DNA of 64,000 bases from Rhododendron vialii. Its lineage: Eukaryota > Streptophyta > Magnoliopsida > Ericales > Ericaceae. This document shows positions 22,972 through 38,892 of this stretch, piece after piece (position 1 is the first letter of the stretch; every line of letters starts with the position of its first letter). The stretch lies in the NCBI RefSeq assembly GCF_030253575.1, contig NC_080567.1:33757501-33821500 (forward strand). The letters are read 5' to 3'. A program made the translations under genes and the position numbers. A model generated the notes under the pieces. That model was not told the origin of the DNA. It was given only the letters and a program-made list of their open reading frames with translations, and did no database searches.

Positions 22972-23282
22972 TAATCAGAAAATGCAGATAGTACATATAA
23001 GAAAACAATATAATAAAAACGGATACTATTGGTCCGAAAATACAAGAAACAACAAACGAAAATAACAAAACAAAACAACAAAAAACAAAAAGCCGCATGG
23101 AACCAAATGCTGGAGCCGTACCCATCAATCACACTCGTGAAGGTGGGTGGAGAGACCAAGAGGAGAGGCAAGATATGGGAAGAGCAACTCTTGAGATGAT
23201 CCGCCGCACCAACTTGAGCTTGTGCCGCCGCAAACTGAAGGGTTGAACCTGCCGCAGCCGCAGCCGCCGCCGAACCGCTCAT
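22972..23282 (-). CDS. Hypothetical alanine-rich ORF, possible first exon
   Basis: Reading down from 23282 the frame starts MSGSAAAAAAAGSTLQF, continues AAAQAQVGAADHLKSC and becomes hydrophobic and low-complexity after about residue 50. The local GC content is clearly above the surroundings, and the upstream strand (23290-23520) is CT-rich like a plant 5' UTR. This suggests a real first exon or a retrocopied gene fragment running only to about 23125, possibly with a donor at GATGG|GTACGG near 23108. No second exon was found. I do not recognise the protein. Confidence 0.3.
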
Positions 23283-23582
23283 GGCCCAGATCCAGTTCCA
23301 AAGATTTGGCGCTTGAGTCCAAAAATAACAGGGAAAATGGGAGATCTACCCTCCTTACGAAAAAAGTCTCAATCATTTCACAACCATAGAGGTGAGAGCA
23401 TAGGAGAAGAGAAGAACATGGGAGGAAAGAGATGGGGGATGCCGACTAGGGAAGGGGAAATCGGAAAACGGGGGAGGCTGAAGAAAAGAACGAAAAAGAA
23501 AGAGGGCTCTCTCTCTAGAGAGAAACTCTCTGCGTCCAACCTACGCCAAAAGCAAGCTTTTATTCCAATCAAATTCTTGTAA

Positions 23583-24190
23583 GGCAATTCTTGCACTGTG
23601 CGATGCATGCATGCATGCAACCAAGTTTTTTTTTTCTCTCTTCGACATTGATTTATTTTGCAACAATAAAAATCTTTCAGCGTGGACGTACTCATTTTGC
23701 ATAAGTCCGGGAGTTGTCAAATCAAAGAGTACGATGGAAACTGAACGAATCTTTTGCAGCTTGACTTGTGTTGAGCGCGCGCAATTTTTATCAAATTGAC
23801 TCGCCATACAACACAAACTGTGTTGCTCGGCTCGACAAGTTTGCACTGTGTGACTAGAAACAAGGTCTAAGTTACCATGTATTCTATTTGAATTTGATTC
23901 ACTTGTAGTTTTGTTAGGTTCAACAATGGTAATCAACCGGACATTATACAGTTGGACTGAAGGAAAAAAACTGATCGAATTTGTGATTCCTTCGATGCCA
24001 GAGAATCGAAGGAATGAATGTCTCACGTTGGGATAGAGTGAAGATGTGGATAAAATAGCAGTGTAAGGATTTAACACCTTTTTAGTTACAATTCTATTTA
24101 GGGTGGTTATTCTGAGTTAATGAATATTACCTTGGAGAATTTTCATTGGGGATTGGAGATTGTTCAACTCCGACCTAAATTTTTTTGAAA
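23583..24190. other. Intergenic, no gene recognised
   Basis: Non-coding DNA with ATGCATGCATGCATGC near 23602. A minus-strand frame spans part of it but shows no domain or codon pattern. Confidence 0.4.
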
Positions 24191-24192
24191 TT

Positions 24193-24351
24193 AAATTGTT
24201 TACACCGCCGGTGTAAACATTTGTTTCCTCCAAATCAATTATATTGCGCTACGTTACCATGTTTTATTGATTGAGATCACTATTTTGCAACGTGGCACAA
24301 TGTAATTAATTTGGAGGAAATAAATGTTTACACCGGCGGTGTAAACAATTT
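24193..24351. mobile_element. 159-bp MITE with near-perfect 45-50 bp inverted repeats
   Basis: AAATTGTTTACACCGCCGGT at the left is the exact inverse of ACCGGCGGTGTAAACAATTT at the right. The arms continue with GTTTCCTCCAAATCAATTA against TAATTAATTTGGAGGAAA. The whole element can fold into one hairpin, with nested small palindromes at each end. Confidence 0.8.
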
Positions 24352-24990
24352 ATTTTCAATTTTTTTTGGCATCACTAGAATTTTGCCTCGTCTTTAATTT
24401 AAAGCCTACATATTTATTTTTTTTGTCAATCGATAGAACAAATGATCATTTACATCATATATAAAATATAAAGTACAAATTTGGGACACTACATTAACTG
24501 TAAGAGTCTCGTAACCAAGTCGAATAACTCAACTAATAAGCCCATTAGGTTAGAAACAAAGGACAAAAAATGAAAAATACTCTAAGGGAGAACATTCACA
24601 CGCAGATGGGGAAATTCAAACTATTGACCTCTTAGTGAGATGCAAAAGTCTTGATCAACTGAGTTAGTTCCAGTTGGTTTATAATAGTTGTGAAGTGTGT
24701 ATAGTTGAGAAGTACGTAAACTGTTGTTTATTTCATGATTTTGCAATTAGTTGAAATGCTCAAAAGCTAACTTGAGTCCCGATTAGAGAGGGAAAAGAAA
24801 ATCTTTGTGGACTGCTGGAGAAATTCTTGGGTGCCGATAGGGTTACACACGTGGTACCCCCGTCGGCAATTTGGACCGTCCAAACGTATTTTGGACGGTT
24901 TCAATTTTAAAGAAATAAAAGAGGAGAGCGAGTGGCGGGGTGAGGAAATAATTTTTGGCCTTCCAAAACATAATTAGACGATTCGGATCG
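24352..24990 (-). mobile_element. SINE-like element (about 24480-24680) in intergenic DNA
   Basis: On the minus strand AACTAACTCAGTTGATCAAG resembles box A, and AGGTCAATAGTTTGAATTTC resembles box B about 30 bp later, followed by an AT-rich body. The rest of the interval, including GGACCGTCCAAA at 24873, shows no gene. Confidence 0.4.
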
Positions 24991-24998
24991 CTGACAGA

Positions 24999-25380
24999 TA
25001 GGGCTGCAAACGAGCCGAGTCGAGCCGAGTTTTAGAGTGTTCGAGCTCGGTTCGGCAAAAATTTAGTTGGCTCGAGCTCGGCTCGAGCTCGTGATGAGCT
25101 GCAGGACTCGAGCTCGAGCTCGGCTCGATATGTATTTACGGAGCTCGAGCTCGGCTCGTTCGGCTCGTTTATGAAACAAATATATATATAAATATATATA
25201 TAAATATATTATATAATCGAGCTCGCGAGCCAATTCGAGCCGAGTTCCGACTAGCTCGAGCTCGGCTCGTTTATGAAACGAGCCCAGGACTCGAGCTCGA
25301 GCTCGGCTCGTTTTTGTCTTGAACTGAGCCGAGCCGAGCTCCGAGCCGCTCGCGAGCGGCTCAGATCGTTTGCAGCCCTA
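24999..25380. mobile_element. hAT-type MITE with GAGCTCGGCTCG arrays
   Basis: The terminal inverted repeats are TAGGGCTGCAAACGA and TCGTTTGCAGCCCTA. The flanking 8-mers CTGACAGA (24991-24998) and GTGACAGA (25381-25388) match in seven of eight positions, the target-duplication length of hAT elements. Both subterminal parts consist of repeated GAGCTCGAGCTCGGCTCG, separated by an ATAT-rich centre near 25180-25215. No transposase is encoded. Confidence 0.85.
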
Positions 25381-25388
25381 GTGACAGA

Positions 25389-25666
25389 TACTCGCTTGGC
25401 ACCCAAAAACTTCTCGGACGGCTGACAATAACATGGTATACAAGAAAACAACATATGAATTTACATATAGTCCATGCACAGAGACAAAACGAGGAATTTA
25501 AAGAAGAAAACTGAAATTAAAAAAAACAAAACATAAATGCAAAATAAGCATTTTTTTTATAACTGAGTGTCTGACGGTTTTGGCTAATTTATGCCCGTTC
25601 GTTCTTGGTAGTGGAGTTTGACCAGACCATCTCGTCTGCACCCAATCATCAGCAGCAGCTTTACCC
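25389..25666. promoter_or_regulatory. Presumed promoter region of the proline iminopeptidase gene
   Basis: Short non-coding interval between the hAT MITE and the first coding exon. No definite TATA box was identified; pyrimidine-rich stretches after 25740 lie already in exon 1. Confidence 0.3.
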
Positions 25667-30311
<4,645 letters not shown>

Positions 30312-31112
30312 ATTGACTAGATGTGAGCACACTTTCATTGAAAGCTGCAGCAGTTCCTTCTCGTGTGGCCCAAGTTTCGAGAATGCCATACGAAAATAAC
30401 TTGAAACTTGTTGGAAAGAACCCAATGGGGAGGGGATGAATAGTGAACCTTGGCATTTGCTCTTAGTACTCTTGGATGTTTGAGGGAAACTACTTTCCAA
30501 TGTTTGGTTTGGGTAAAATCAATATGACACTCATTTGGCCAATGATACTGTTGAAAGGATAATTGTTAGTTCCAATGCTTCAATTTGACCATTTCCGTGG
30601 ATGAATTGGGAATTGTCTTTATTTTGCAGATTTGGTAGCGTTGTATGAGTCCAATTGTTAATCGCACTATACATTCTTCTTGGCTGTTATCATATTGGAA
30701 GATCCATTTACAGGCTGTTATCGTATTTGTCTATCCTCGGTGGTTAATCAGACTATACATAGGTTATGATATGTTTCTTGCATTATAGTAAAAGCTTATT
30801 TTGCTATAAGTGAAATCCAAAAGCACAATAGTGGAGCAGACATGAGGCAACAACCACAAAAACAATTGAGCAGACGGACAAGAGTACATTATAAGTGTAA
30901 TGAAACGATCGTCTCTGTAGATGAAGGAACGCACACAAATCCTTCTTATGTCCCCAACTATTACAAATTTTATGAGAAGTTTGTCAAAATCGGAAGTGAC
31001 TAAATTTGAGCCAGCAAATGTAATTCAATAAACAATTGAACGATAACACAACCACCACAACAACAATGATGATAACAACAATAATAACAACAACTACTAC
31101 TATAAGAAATGT
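30312..31112. other. Convergent 3' flanks of two genes
   Basis: Holds the 3' UTR of the peptidase gene (+) and probably of the TPX2-like gene (-). A CAACAACAATAATAACAAC-like microsatellite lies at about 31040-31100. No further gene. Confidence 0.5.
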
Positions 31113-34100
31113 CTAAGCAACTTTTCTTGTACAGCTCTTAGGTACATGGACGCTGTGAAAGTTTGGCTCCTTCAGAATGGTTTTAGGTCTTTTTCCTCGC
31201 GAAGTGTCACGGCAGTGGCTTGGCTCTGCTGCTTCCTCAGATCTTGAGGGTGCTGAAGATGTCTCCTTTATGACTGTGAGTTGTTCACCCCCACATACCA
31301 ATTCAGAAGTCATTGCCTTCCTCGTCGAAGAAACCCTGAAAGATGAGTAGCTAAATCAGTCTCAAAGATGTTTCTTATTTCTCTGTAAGTAAAGGATGAG
31401 AAAACAGAAAACTAAGTGTACTCACCCTTTAGGCCTAACGCACTGAGTTATGACTTCTCTGCCCGGTTCAAATCGCAAAGTCACTGGTTTGGATTTCCGC
31501 TGAGTCGAATTGGTGCTTCTTTGTGGGGTTGTAATAGCAGTTTTTAGTCGCACTTGTCCTTCTGGAGTCCTTGGGCCAACTGTTCTATGCTGTTTTGGAA
31601 AATTATAAGATTATGAACTACTTTTTACTGGAAGTCTCAAATTTTGAATCTAATGAAGAAAATATGATAATATCTTACAGGTTCGTTCTTTTGTACACTC
31701 GTCTCTAGTTCTTTGCCACTGCTTTCATGTGTATCATGGTTGCAGTTGCTTTCCTCAAGGCATTTACCGTTTCTCTGGGGTGAAAAACAAATATCAGGCT
31801 TCAGGTGTAGTACTTGCCTCATTACCAAGCTAACACAACTCAACTGTCGCAAGTCAAAATGAAAATATTCACCTGGATTTCACTCCCATGCCTTTTCTGC
31901 AAAATTCCGGCTGGGAGCGTTGAGACTTTGGCAGTTTCATTTTCAGGAACTATTGATTGCATTCTTCTCTCCAAGTTAGCTTCTTTAAGAATTCTTCTCT
32001 CCTAAACAACAAGTTCTATCAGATATGACAAAGAAACACAGTCCTTGTTAAAAGCATATAATGTGGAAAAAGATGGCTTACATCTGTCCTAAGCCTGAAA
32101 GGTTTTGGATTTGTTGGTTTTGGTTTCTTATACTTAATCCCTTGAGCACCAGTGGCAGCTACAGTGATCCCTTCTTTCAAATTCTTGTACTGTGTTCGAG
32201 CAACCTTCATTTGTTCCACAGTTACAGATTAGAAGACAAAATGGCATGGTGCAACTATAGAAATGAAACACATAATACAAACATGAAGATTTTAGTGGTT
32301 GTGGTTAGTCTGAAACACTAAAATAAAGGGAAATGCAACCTTTTTAGTGACTTCATCTGTCTTCTGCTTGCCAAGTACTGTTCTTCCAGAGTGATTGTTG
32401 TTATCCTTGAAATCTCTGCAACCAATTTCATACAAAATCACCGTCGTTTCAGTGAATGAAGAGGTAAAATTAGGTACATTCAAAGGATATTAATGATGAA
32501 CTAAGCCTCGTACCTGTTATCATTAGACGCTGAAGCATTTTCTTTGTCATCACTTTCCATGGCTTCGCCTTCATGTCCTACCTCCTCTCCTAAAGTTTGA
32601 GATTCATTCCCTTGCTCTTCTAAATTTGCTTGAAATTTGGACATGTCATTTTCTTCCAAATTACCATCTTTCGAGTTTGATGAGGAGTTCATCTCGCCTC
32701 TTGAGGCTTCTGATGACACAATATCCGAAGGCTTTATTGATCGCGCTACCTCTGAGCAAAGAATGGCTTCTTCTTGACTAGAATCCATGGAATCTGGATT
32801 TCCGGATGTTTTCTCGTTTTGCAATAGTCCCTCATGTGCTTTTCCTTGAGTAATCCCTGAATTCTCCAATACTGTACCCTCGCTTGGTCTTCTATTTTCA
32901 GCCAATTTGTTGGGCCTAGAGTTGCAGCATTTGTTTGAGTTCCCTTCACTCTTTCTCTTGATACATCTTAAAGACTTCGTTTCCTTCTTCTCGTTTTTCT
33001 GAGTCCTAAACAAGTCCTTGGCCTTACTTTTGTTCTTGCAAGAACTTAGATTCCTCATTGAAGGATCCGCTGGCACTGATTTGTTAGGACCGCATCTTAT
33101 TTCCTTCGATGACTTGTTAGAATACCCCAATATACGCTTCCTTTGACCAGTTATCTCAAGCCTCTTCAACCCTTCACAAATCTTTGTCAAAGGGGTACGC
33201 AATTCTGACAAAGTTTTCACAACAATGCCTTTCTTTGGAGAGTGGAAAACCAAAGTCTTCGCTATCGTTCTACTCTTAGGCACTGCAATGCTTGTTGGCT
33301 TGGGATTTTGAGCACTTCGAAAGGAGTTTGGATTCGGAACGCAGTTTTTGTTCCTAGGAGTGGTCAAATACTTAGCTGCAACTTGCTTTCCCTTGGCTTT
33401 TGGGGTCGAAGCAATCTTAGAAAGAGGTTTAGCTTTCCCTTTTCCATCAATCAACTTTTGGGAAAATGAAGAGATCACTGCTAATCTTGATACTCTAGAC
33501 TTTGAAGGTTTTGGGGGAGCTGAAAGTGGGCATTTCTCTTTCGCACTTGCGAATCAAATAAAATGTGTTAGTGATCACCAAAAACCAAATTATATTCGGG
33601 ATTAATTCATTTAAAGATTTTTGTTGGTACCTAGAGGCCTTTCTGTTCAGTATTTGTCGAAGTCGGATGTAGGGACTCCTGGCTGCCATGACCTATATGA
33701 GTAAATGGTGTTAAACTCCAAACTTCAAATAAATTACCCTGTATTGTTTAACAGAAAAAGATACTCGTAATATAGAACCGACCCGAAGAACAAAATCTTT
33801 GGAAATTGCTTCATGGTCTATCTCTTCTTCATGCTTTTGGTCACAGCCTGAGACAGGATTGAAAAAACACCATATGTTAGAAATTGTGTACTTGGGAAAT
33901 GCCAGATGCATTTCCAAGCCACTCAAAACCAAAATTGGGCATACAGTCTGGTGAAAATATTAAAATTTTGTCCGTGTAAAAGCTTATTTACACATTTTGG
34001 CTTGAGGAATAACTAATTTCAGATGATGGTTTAAACGTACAATCAAGGAAGACCAAACTATTTACTACTGAAAGTAGGACAATTTTCACTACCGATTGGG

Positions 34101-35174
34101 AAAAAAAAAAGTAGGACAATTTAAGTTTGAGGTGCAGTGTTCAATTCTGGTATATAATTTTAGTACATCTAGTGGAGAGACTCTATGAGAGTACATAAAA
34201 TTGAAAAAAGTCACAAGTTATGCTCATGGAGGCCAAACATTCCAAGCATTGGGGTATGCCCGGTCATTACTTTAGGGCCCTAGAATTAATCGAGGTACGA
34301 GGTCACAAGTTTCATTCCTTTGGAGGCCAAACATTCCAAATCTTGGGGCTACTGAGGGTTATGTCCGGTCGATACCTTCGGGGCCCTGGAATTAGTCAAG
34401 GTGCTCAAGCTAGCCCGGACATTCGGTTCTCAAAAAAATTGAAAAGTCAATTTTATTATGTGCATCTTCATGTATAAGCTTTGTATAACTAGATCTTGCA
34501 TTTTTTTTTCTTCTCTTGTTTTCTCAGCAATAGAAAATGAAATAACTATAAGGATAATGAGCTCCTATTTCGAATAAAAGATTCTTAAGGACAAGTAAAT
34601 ATCAAAGAAACCACAGCTCACATTTCGAATTACATCTATTCGGATGAGGAATGCTACTACGTACACAACTTTAAACTTTAAAGCACAACTCCGGATGCAG
34701 CAGATCTGGAACAGGTGGATGCATATGCATTCACATGCATTGAACGGGTCTGGACTCAATTGTGTGCGGAGTTGTGGTTTAAAGTCGTGTATCTCGGTGG
34801 TATGCTTTATGTATGAGAATGTATTCGGATCGAGTTGGAGCTAACTAAATTAACTACAACCTAAATTGAATCTAACAGATCGAGCCTTGAAATACTCGGG
34901 AAACAGGGCTGCAAATTAGCAAACACAGAAACTAAAATCGAAACCTCAAAATGTGAAAAAAGAAGAAGCAGAAATCCATTTTGGGACTGAAATTGGACGT
35001 ACCCACTCGAAGGCAGAACCAGTAGCGGTCGTCGGGTCGGTAGGGATCTGGAGCGGTGAAGTCAACGAACTTGGGGGCTTCGATCTTCTCGTAGAACTCT
35101 TCCTCGTCGAGTCCTCCTCTTTCTTCTTCGTTGTTGGTGGTCAACTTGGTCGAAGGTTCAGGTTTCTGATCCAT
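31113..35174 (-). CDS. Uncharacterised basic nuclear-type protein with a TPX2-like motif
   Basis: Predicted 713 aa, ten exons on the minus strand: 35174-35003, 33847-33783, 33692-33631, 33545-32514, 32415-32340, 32204-32082, 32001-31873, 31774-31679, 31589-31426, 31335-31113; all phases agree. The N-terminus is acidic and then has KFVDFTAPDPYRPDDRYWFC and LRVGCDQKHEEE. The 344-codon fourth exon is Lys/Ser-rich and low-complexity (KGKAKPLSKI, RKRILGYSNK). Toward the end, KPFRLRTDERRILKEANLER, joined across exons 6 and 7, resembles the KPF-LRT-ER motif of TPX2-type microtubule-binding proteins. The C-terminus is again basic. The likely home is nucleus or spindle, but this is inference. I do not recognise a named gene. 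Start chosen as the only ATG before the conserved N-terminus; a CT/GA microsatellite lies upstream. Confidence 0.82.
34205..34450 (+). mobile_element. SINE with partly duplicated 3' module, inside intron 1 of the TPX2-like gene
   Basis: GGCCAAACATTCCAA and GGGCCCT(A/G)GAATTA followed by GTCGAGGT-like text occur twice (from 34228 and 34324). The second unit ends CTAGCCCGGACATTCGGTT plus an A-rich tail, as in the copies at 7655 and 18952. Confidence 0.55.
34660..34800. repeat. Dispersed inverted repeat, copy 3
   Basis: ACACAACTTTAAACTTTAAA then GCACAACTCCGGATG on the left; CAATTGTGTGCGGAGTTGTG then GTTTAAAGTCGTGT on the right. The arms are inverted copies, so this is probably a MITE; shorter relatives are at 19768 and 22735. 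Confidence 0.6.
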
Positions 35175-36379
35175 TTTGGGCGATGAGAGAGAGAGAGAGA
35201 GTGGTGATGAGGGTGGTGAGATAGATGGTAGGTTTTGGTTAATTGGTTAAACTAGAGGCTCTGATTTGCATTTTTCTAGACAATTGAGGTGAGAGAGAGA
35301 GAAATTTGAACACCTGACTCTGCAAGTAGCCGTTACAATCTCTCTCTCTCTCTCTCTCTCCGGACAGTAAGTATGAAGCGGAATCTAGGGCATATTTGTA
35401 ATTTCATTTCTAGTACTTACAATTTCTCCATTTTTTCCTTTATTTATCGAAAATATTACTAGAATACATGAAAATTATCCATGAAAATGTCTAATAAACA
35501 CTTGTTTTATTACGGGTTAAACATGTTTTGTGGGCGAAAAAAATCTTGGAAGAAAGCTGAGTTTAAACTTAAATACATTGTGTACTAGAGTCGTCCCTGA
35601 CATTTTAGGGGTTTAAGGCGAACTTTTTAATTGTGCTCCTTATGCACTTTTGTGAGGAAAAAAGAGAGGGTAGTAGATTAATTTCCGAAGTAGTGATAAT
35701 TATAAGAACTTACAAGTATGACATATTGACTAAAAACATCACTCTTCTTGCACTTTTAACAACAAAAGTACTAGTAATTACGTTAGCATAATTCATTTTT
35801 GTCGCCAAATCCTGATCAATGGATGTCATAGCTAACCCACCTTTTCAAACCGTTCTTGTGACATAATCCAACAAACATAAGTTAAAAGCTCGTTTCTTCG
35901 GGAACAATTGTATCGTGAGTACTCCAATTGTTCTCAAATAATTGAGCATTTTAATTTATTTTTTTTTCCTCTTGCTTAATAGTCTTTCAAGACTTCCAAC
36001 TTTGAAGATCTTCGTGTGCAATTTTGATCATCCTTCTTAAAAAAAAGATAACCCTTTTTCTTATTGGTTAAAATAGTGAGGACTCCACCACAAAGCGATG
36101 TCATATTTACCATGCAATACACTTTTTGGTAAACATGACATTACTTTGTGGTGAGATCCACGTCATTTCAACAAATAAGAAGGAAGGTAAGAAAACTCAA
36201 CTCAAGATCTTCCCATCACTTTGTGATGGCATCAATATCGGAAGCCTGCCTAGTGTTTTAAAGTTGGCACATTCAAGCATTCATCACTTGGAGTAGAATG
36301 TAACTTTTCACATCAAACAAAAACCTGAGTTTCCTCATATTTCTGAAATTTTCCAAACGCAGTCTTAAGTGAAGAAAGT
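35175..36379. other. 5' flank of the TPX2-like gene and intergenic DNA
   Basis: Contains GA/CT microsatellites at about 35188-35202 and 35339-35361, probably in the 5' UTR or promoter. A partial inverted repeat (GTAAACATGACATTACTTTG against AAGCGATGTCATATTTACCA) lies at about 36093-36153. No gene seen. Confidence 0.45.
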
Positions 36380-36700
36380 GCTTGATCAATTAAAAATAAG
36401 AAGCTGATGCACGTGAGAGATTTTGAACATGAGATCTTAGGATAAAACAAATCACTCAATCTCAAATTTTGACCACCAGGCCAACCCCTTAGTATTGCAA
36501 ATTCAATATAGTTGGCAATTTGTAGTACTAATTCATGCTTCTAATACAAAAAGTCTCTGTTTGCACAGACATTGAAGCATAAATCTTGTACACATCTTTT
36601 CTTTGCGGGGCCCACCTCAGATCTAGAAACGATGATCTTTGTAATAAATTATGTTTTGTAAGTGTCGTTGAGCCTATATCAATACAACTTCTCTCTTTTG
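36380..36700 (-). repeat. SINE-like stretch shared with 59.6-59.9 and 61.7-61.9 kb
   Basis: On the minus strand TTGGCCTGGTGGTCAAA and CTCATGTTCAAAATC have the layout of boxes A and B. The neighbouring text ATATAGTTGGCAATTT and AATTCATGCTTCTAAT recurs at about 59690-59870 and 61780-61840. Confidence 0.45.
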
Positions 36701-36729
36701 TAAAAAATAAAAAATTGCCACTCGGTCAG

Positions 36730-37640
36730 TAAATCACTAAATCGGAGAGCACCACCACAAATATGGAGAGAAAACAATGAAAATATGGGGGTGAAAAACT
36801 CAATGAAGGAAAAATCCCACAATCCACACTACACAAAGTTGTAAGAACAATACCCGAATACAAAGCAGAGGAGGAGTCAAAATTAGTCCGAACATGCTAC
36901 AGCTGGAGATTGAAGTACAAACCACAAACTGAATATCATGAGTATAATCCTCAATTGTCACCATTAGAGCAAACTAGAATTCTACGATTCGAAAACAAAC
37001 TATCGTCCGTACAGAATAATTCAAAATAACTTGTAGTACTCTTAAACCTGCAGCAACCCATGAATAACCCGTGCAGCACCACCCATTGGATCTGTAATAA
37101 AGAAAGAAGCAAAACAAACAATTCAATAAGCAACTATAGAGTACCAGAACTTGTTTGGCCATGTTAAAGAACAAATGGTTGGGATCAATACGAGGATTCA
37201 ATATTCACTAGAGAACAAATTAAATAATTCTATACATACAAATCAAAACTCCATTATTGGACGTGCGTATCTAATTAAATTTCTTCAAACCGCATGAGCC
37301 CATATATCATTGGGTCAAAACCACAGTTAGTTGTTAAGGGCAAAAGAAATAATTTCTTCATGTGTCCATCTTGATAATTACGTACGATCTAAATCATATT
37401 ACATCTATATATTTTGATCAAAAGATGCATGAATCCACCGGCTTACAAGACAATTTGACAGAAACTAATAAGATGATCACAATTCACAAATAATTATGCC
37501 AATCTCATTGTTAATGGGGTTCTTCTGTTCCATCCTCACAAATTATAAAACACAAGAAAGTAGTAAGACACCTCATTCTAATAACACATAATTGGAGAAT
37601 TCGCACCTCAAATATTCAAAATATTTTCCAAAGAGAATAC
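36730..37640 (-). repeat. NLR 3' flank module, master copy
   Basis: Lies downstream of the NLR gene on its strand and is probably 3' UTR or a 3' UTR intron. Two partial copies occur at 63115-63640 and 63735-64000 (shared landmarks: GAGAGAAAACAAT, CATGCTACAGCTGGAGAT, CCCGTGCAGCACCA, GATCAAAAGATGCAT, GGCTTACAAGACAATTT). No long coding frame. Confidence 0.6.
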
Positions 37641-37701
37641 GGCTGATGTGGTAAAGGTACTTACCTCATTTGTCGAGATGAATCGAATCTGAAGACATAG
37701 A

Positions 37702-37793
37702 TTAAAGGACATCACCAGATTTGTCGGGCAATTTGTTGAGATCAATCAAATCGTTATCAGAGTCCGAATAATCGTCGTCAAAGTCCTCAAAAT
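37702..37793 (-). CDS. Candidate acidic last exon of the NLR gene
   Basis: After a TTTTCTAG acceptor the frame reads DFEDFDDDYSDSDND and then LIDLNKLPDKSGDVL before TAA. It would join a CAG|GTATAT donor at 38936/38937 near the end of the large NLR exon in correct phase (G|AT), replacing the last 15 residues with an acidic tail and giving a 1161-aa product. The phase match and biased composition are supporting; there is no transcript evidence. Confidence 0.4.
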
Positions 37794-38669
37794 CTAGAAA
37801 AGGAATCCATCAAGAGTACAAAAATAACAAATCCAAGACATAATTTAAGACTAGCTACTATTTCATTCACCAATATCAAGAAATGATACGTAACAAGGTT
37901 TATTAAAAGTGTTTCGTTTGCCGAGCAAAAAAAACAAGGTTTAAAAAAAATGGGACTTGTATAAACAAGTAAAGATCATGCTCTATTCAATATCTTTCAG
38001 TGACTACACCAAGCTTTGGAAATTACATTCTATATACATACGTTCACGTTGAGACACTCTCTCGCAACTCAAGCAATCGAATCTATAATATACATGTAAC
38101 CGAGCACCTGTTTACTAAAAGTTTAGTTTTTTTCATTACATTTTCAATCAATTAATAATCTTTTTGCGATTTACTAATTTGTAACTGCATATATTAAAAA
38201 GAATAAGGAATTTTATGTGCATGTGTTCACATGTTCATTATAAATGCATATATGTATATATGATTTTCTCTAACAATACTAGTAATTTTTACATAAAAAC
38301 TTGTGAAATTACCTTATGAAAAAAGAGTCTCATGTCTTGCACGAATCAACTAGTATTTTCTTAAGGGAAGTTGCAAGTGGCATGCCAGGCCCAATTTTTG
38401 GTCAACCGAAAACGTGCATAAAAAAATATTTATTTACAAACTAAATATACTGAACTACGGTGTACAATGGTTTTGATGTCAAAACAAAAGCAAAAATACT
38501 CTATTCTGAGAAATTATTGATTGCTCCAGGCTGGCAGCCTCCAGGGGTCATTGACTAGATCACTCTTACAAAGCCCGATCATGTTGGGTTAAACACAACA
38601 CAAAGAGCTGGGGGCCCAATAATGCAGGTATTTGGGCCACACTACTTGGAAATGGCTCCGCAGCCCCAA
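37794..38669. other. Non-coding DNA downstream of the NLR large exon
   Basis: AT-rich sequence that would be intron if the acidic exon is used. No recognisable feature except the SINE target duplication AGCCCCAA at its end. Confidence 0.4.
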
Positions 38670-38861
38670 TTTTTTTTTTTTTTTTGCCACAGCGATATAT
38701 ATCAGTGGGAGTTAGTAGGGGTGTTAGAGTTAGCACGGGGAGACCAGAAGCTATCCATAGCCCTGACCCCCTAAAGGCCCTATCCCTGTAGGGTTCGAAC
38801 CCAAAACCTTCCACAAAAGGGAGGCAATGACTGACCAACTGCGCTAAGCAGTGGTTGTCAG
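38670..38861 (-). mobile_element. Intact-looking tRNA-derived SINE
   Basis: On the minus strand box A TAGCGCAGTTGG fits TRGCNNAGYNGG exactly, and box B GGTTCGAACCC follows about 45 bp later. The element ends in an A tail (T16 at 38670-38685 on the plus strand). A perfect 8-bp target duplication AGCCCCAA flanks it (38662-38669 and 38862-38869). Confidence 0.9.
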
Positions 38862-38892
38862 AGCCCCAACTTTGGAATCAAAGATTTTGCAA

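Noticed and set aside
32501..33478. 325-aa frame as a separate minus-strand gene
   Set aside because: It is the large fourth exon of the TPX2-like gene: flanking donors and acceptors join in phase on both sides and codons continue upstream of its first Met.
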